Source of the DNA: Hyperoodon ampullatus
Taxonomy: Eukaryota > Chordata > Mammalia > Artiodactyla > Ziphiidae
Assembly: GCA_949752795.1 (NCBI GenBank)
Contig: OX457058.1
Span: 154,576,353-154,640,352, forward strand
Direction of reading: 5' to 3'
Length of the DNA: 64,000 bases
Position 1 is the stretch's first letter. Each line of letters begins with the position of its first letter. The notes below the pieces were generated by a model. It was not told the DNA's origin. It saw nothing but the letters and a program-made list of their open reading frames with translations, and searched no databases. A program made the position numbers and the translations under genes. Shown piece by piece: positions 61,234 through 64,000 of this stretch.

Positions 61234-61984
61234 CCAAGTCTGCTAACTTCTAACCCTAAGACAATTTTTGCTACTAGACACTACATTACTCTTGCTGTTA
61301 CAAACTACACTGTGGGCTACTGATCAGTAAGAGCCTATAGACCATGGTTGTGCCTGGAGTCTGATTTTGCTCCCAACCTTGTGATAATTAACCTGCTAAC
61401 TATGAACTCACTGACCTTATTATAATGAACTAATAAGTATATAAAAAGTGAGGGCTTTCTTACTAAGTTAACAACCAGTCTAAAAACCTATCCTCATTAT
61501 TTACAAATTATTTAAAAATTATTTTGCAAGTAAGTAAGTGATTCTAATACACTAGCTTTTAAACACAATGCAAAAATCTTGTTCTTCTACACAACCACAG
61601 TAAACCTTTCACACCTTACACGGGGGCTTCACAGCGCCAGGCTAGTAATCCAGCAGAACCTGGCCATTTCTGTTTGTCAATCTCTCCCTGCAGCTCAGAA
61701 GAACAGTTGCTTTCTAGTGACTATCCATCCCCAGGTCAGCTTCTATAAGTAGTTATCACTGTCCTACAAAATAAGGGGCAAAACATGCTCTTACCAAAAA
61801 TGTGGGGTTCTTTTTTTTGTTTGGGTGTTTTACACACTGAGTCTAATAAATAGGCAGAAGGGTAAATCTACTTCTGCATCTGCTAAGCATATTGCTTGAC
61901 ATGAAATGAGGACAGTGACATGGCAATGTTAAACAGAAAAATAACTTCCAGGCAGTGTGACAAAATACATTTGCAGAAAAAAGA

Positions 61985-62195
61985 GAGATCCGGTCCCAGC
62001 TCCACCACCCACTGTGGGAGCATGACCCGGCAAAATCACTCACCCTCTCCGGATCTCTTTTCTCATCTACATGATGAAGACAATAGTAGCATCTGCCAGT
62101 CCACCTCGCAGGGAGGTAGGTATCAGGTAACACATGGGAAAGAACTTTGCAGACTATAAAGTCCCACACATGCTGGGCACTATTTAAACTGTCCC
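61985..62195 (+). mobile_element. MIR SINE relic
   Basis: Sense copy: GGTCCCAGCTCCACCACCCA, TCTTTTCTCATCTACATGAT, CAGACTATAAAGTCCCACAC. Confidence 0.6.
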
Positions 62196-62299
62196 AACAT
62201 TTGTGGTTAGTTTTGAAGTCTGTTTGGAAACATATTAATAAAGGGGTGTAAGATTTTTACTTCAAGTAAAACTAGTAGCAATAGTCACGCTTCCTCTTG

Positions 62300-62780
62300 G
62301 CTTTTACTGAGTGTTTGTGGTGGGACGGACGGTCTTCTCTGGCTCTCTCTTGCTCTACAGACCTTTCAGGGTACGCCAAGAATGCAAGGTCCTAGCTGCT
62401 CTTTACTCAGGCCACTTCTCAGGGTTATGCTTGCAGCAACCTTGAGGAAGACACCACGTCTCCCTCTCGGACAGAGAGCAGTCTTGTTTACTGCTTATTA
62501 TAAAACAGCAGATTCCCCAAGATCAATACTCCTCAGCTGTGATTCAACCCCCTGCATGTGCAGGCATTCATCCAGACTCAGGGTATCACATGGGACACTG
62601 GGGGCAACGGGAACTGATGCCAACATACTGATGCTCATCCTGCTTGCTGTGCTGTGAGAAATAAAGGCCTTTGTCTCTGACCCAGGACTTTGTCTCCCGC
62701 CAGCATCCATAAAACACTGACAGGCTAACTCATTAGTTGGCAAGTCACGTAAAAATAAAACCCCAAACCCTGACAGTTTT
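62300..62780 (+). mobile_element. Probable ERV1-type LTR
   Basis: Order of signals typical of a retroviral LTR: a TATA-like TATTATAAAA near 62497, then an AATAAA at 62650-62655 directly followed by GGCCTTTGTCTCTGACCC, and a boundary region near 62760-62790. The left end is not defined. Sense orientation is opposite to POMT2. Confidence 0.45.
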
Positions 62781-64000
62781 GGTGACAAGCATAGGATGCT
62801 AGTCATAGCTTTCCTTAAGAGAAAGGACAAGGGCCATCATGGACTGGGTTAGGGGATAAGAGAAGACTCCCTGGAATCTGGTAGTGAATGCTCTTGCCCA
62901 AGTGGTGGGGAAGGCAGGTAGTAAGAATCCCCCACGGTCCTGCCTATGAATGAGGTTGAGGGGAGAGAGGCAGGATTGAAACAAACCGTCTGAATGCTGC
63001 CTTGGTTACCGCCCACGGCCTTCTGGGCAAAAGGAGGAAAGGATATAATCACAACCCTGGGGCAATAAGCTAAGCAGCCCCAGCCAAAAGGCAAGATGGA
63101 CTCGGCTGATGAATCTAGGAGGCCCCAAAGCTTACATAAATGGTGCCAGCAGTAAGAACCTTGCTATTCAATGCAGAACTCTGGGTAAAATGAAAACATT
63201 GAAAGGTTCTCGGGTGAGCTGTGTGCTCAAGCTAAAGGTGTGCCTTGCTTAGAGGCTCAGAGCCACTCCGTCCCTCCGTGTCCCATGATCCCTCCCCCTC
63301 TGCCACAACCTCAGCTGCTTTAAAGAGTAAAATGATTACAGGTGGGGCTAAGGTCTCCCTGTCCCTAAAGAAGACTAAAGGCCATACACACCCATCCTAG
63401 TGTGGTGGGGAACTCTGGGGAGGAGAGGGACTCAAGCTCAAAGTCCTACTGGATACAGGAGCACCCTCCTCAATCCCTTGGAGTAGGAGGACTTGCTAGG
63501 CGCAGGGATTACCAAAGGTGCCGAGGACTGCAGGGAGGACCATAGCAGGGTGTACAGGGACTGAAAGAAAAAGCCCCTAAGCCCAGGTGCTCACCAGACA
63601 CAGGAAAGCAGACTGGGAAGAAGTGGTGCCAAGCCTGCTGAGGGGCTGAAGGAGCAAAAAAGCCTCCTCCTGCGCCCTGCATCCAGCACTCGCCACACCT
63701 CCCACCTGGGAATGGCATAACCTCTAGGTGGCTGCCATTATAGCTCCTGATGCAGGCCTATTAGACTTGTTAGTTCAAAGGGGAAAAAGCACCCAAATTC
63801 AACTGATACGGTCTGAGCCAAGTCACCAGCGGAGAAGGGAAGGGAAAGTGGCCTTGTGGGTAGGGCCCTTGCAACCACTGTTGTGTCTCCCACTGCTGAA
63901 GGCACAGTCGTATTTATCCCATATGTGTCCAAGATTATCCCATTGAGAGACTGCTACATTAGTGAGAGGTGATCCTGTCCCCTCCCAAGTGGTCCTACAG
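62781..64000 (+). pseudogene. Probable endogenous retrovirus internal remnant
   Basis: To the right of the LTR-like block, the plus strand at about 63430-63490 reads LKLKVLLDTGAPSSIP, which carries the DTGA active-site motif of retroviral aspartic proteases. The flanks are broken by stops. The distance from the LTR (about 650 bp) is too short for a whole gag gene, so most of gag seems lost. The element runs off the window. Old, non-functional, and assigned on limited evidence. Confidence 0.4.

Overview
The window is mammalian nuclear DNA, almost certainly from a cetacean and probably a toothed whale. It carries split genes with GT-AG introns and many copies of the tRNA-derived CHR SINE family. 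Several of these copies are young, with intact target-site duplications, and their internal deletion form is the kind abundant in dolphins and relatives. The gene order TMEM63C - NGB - POMT2 matches human 14q24.3.

Layout: 1-1268 is the last intron of TMEM63C (+ strand); 1269-1469 is its final coding exon, followed by a 3' UTR to about 2225. 2226-10255 is the space between TMEM63C and NGB, which point tail to tail: first a GC-rich, repeat-poor block, then a long antisense L2 relic, a 64-bp alternating CG/CA run and two CHR SINEs. 10256-15650 is neuroglobin (NGB, - strand): four exons, an intact 151-residue protein with both haem-ligand histidines, and a CpG-rich promoter. 15650-19560 is the short NGB/POMT2 spacer. 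From 19560 to the right edge is POMT2 (- strand), encoding the ER protein O-mannosyltransferase 2: a 2.6-kb 3' UTR and exons 21 down to 2, all in frame, together 667 complete residues. Exon 1 lies beyond the right edge. The introns hold a 5'-truncated L1 whose ORF2 is broken and carries a SINE insertion, numerous ancient MIR and L2 relics, hAT relics, and at the far right what looks like the LTR and start of an old endogenous retrovirus.

The three genes are neighbours, not a pathway: TMEM63C is an OSCA/TMEM63-family membrane protein, NGB a neuronal haem globin, and POMT2 works with POMT1 to start O-mannosylation of alpha-dystroglycan.

I found no new multi-gene system. The most unusual signals are two small templated-looking insertions: a 44-bp inverted near-copy of NGB exon 4 placed 1.5 kb downstream of NGB, and a 29-bp exact duplication between two sites 2 kb apart in POMT2 introns. 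Other points of note are a tandem duplication of the POMT2 poly(A) signal, and near-identical SINEs that flank POMT2 exons in direct or inverted orientation. Exon coordinates were derived by hand from splice sites and reading frame; repeat names come from recognition of consensus features, not from a database search.
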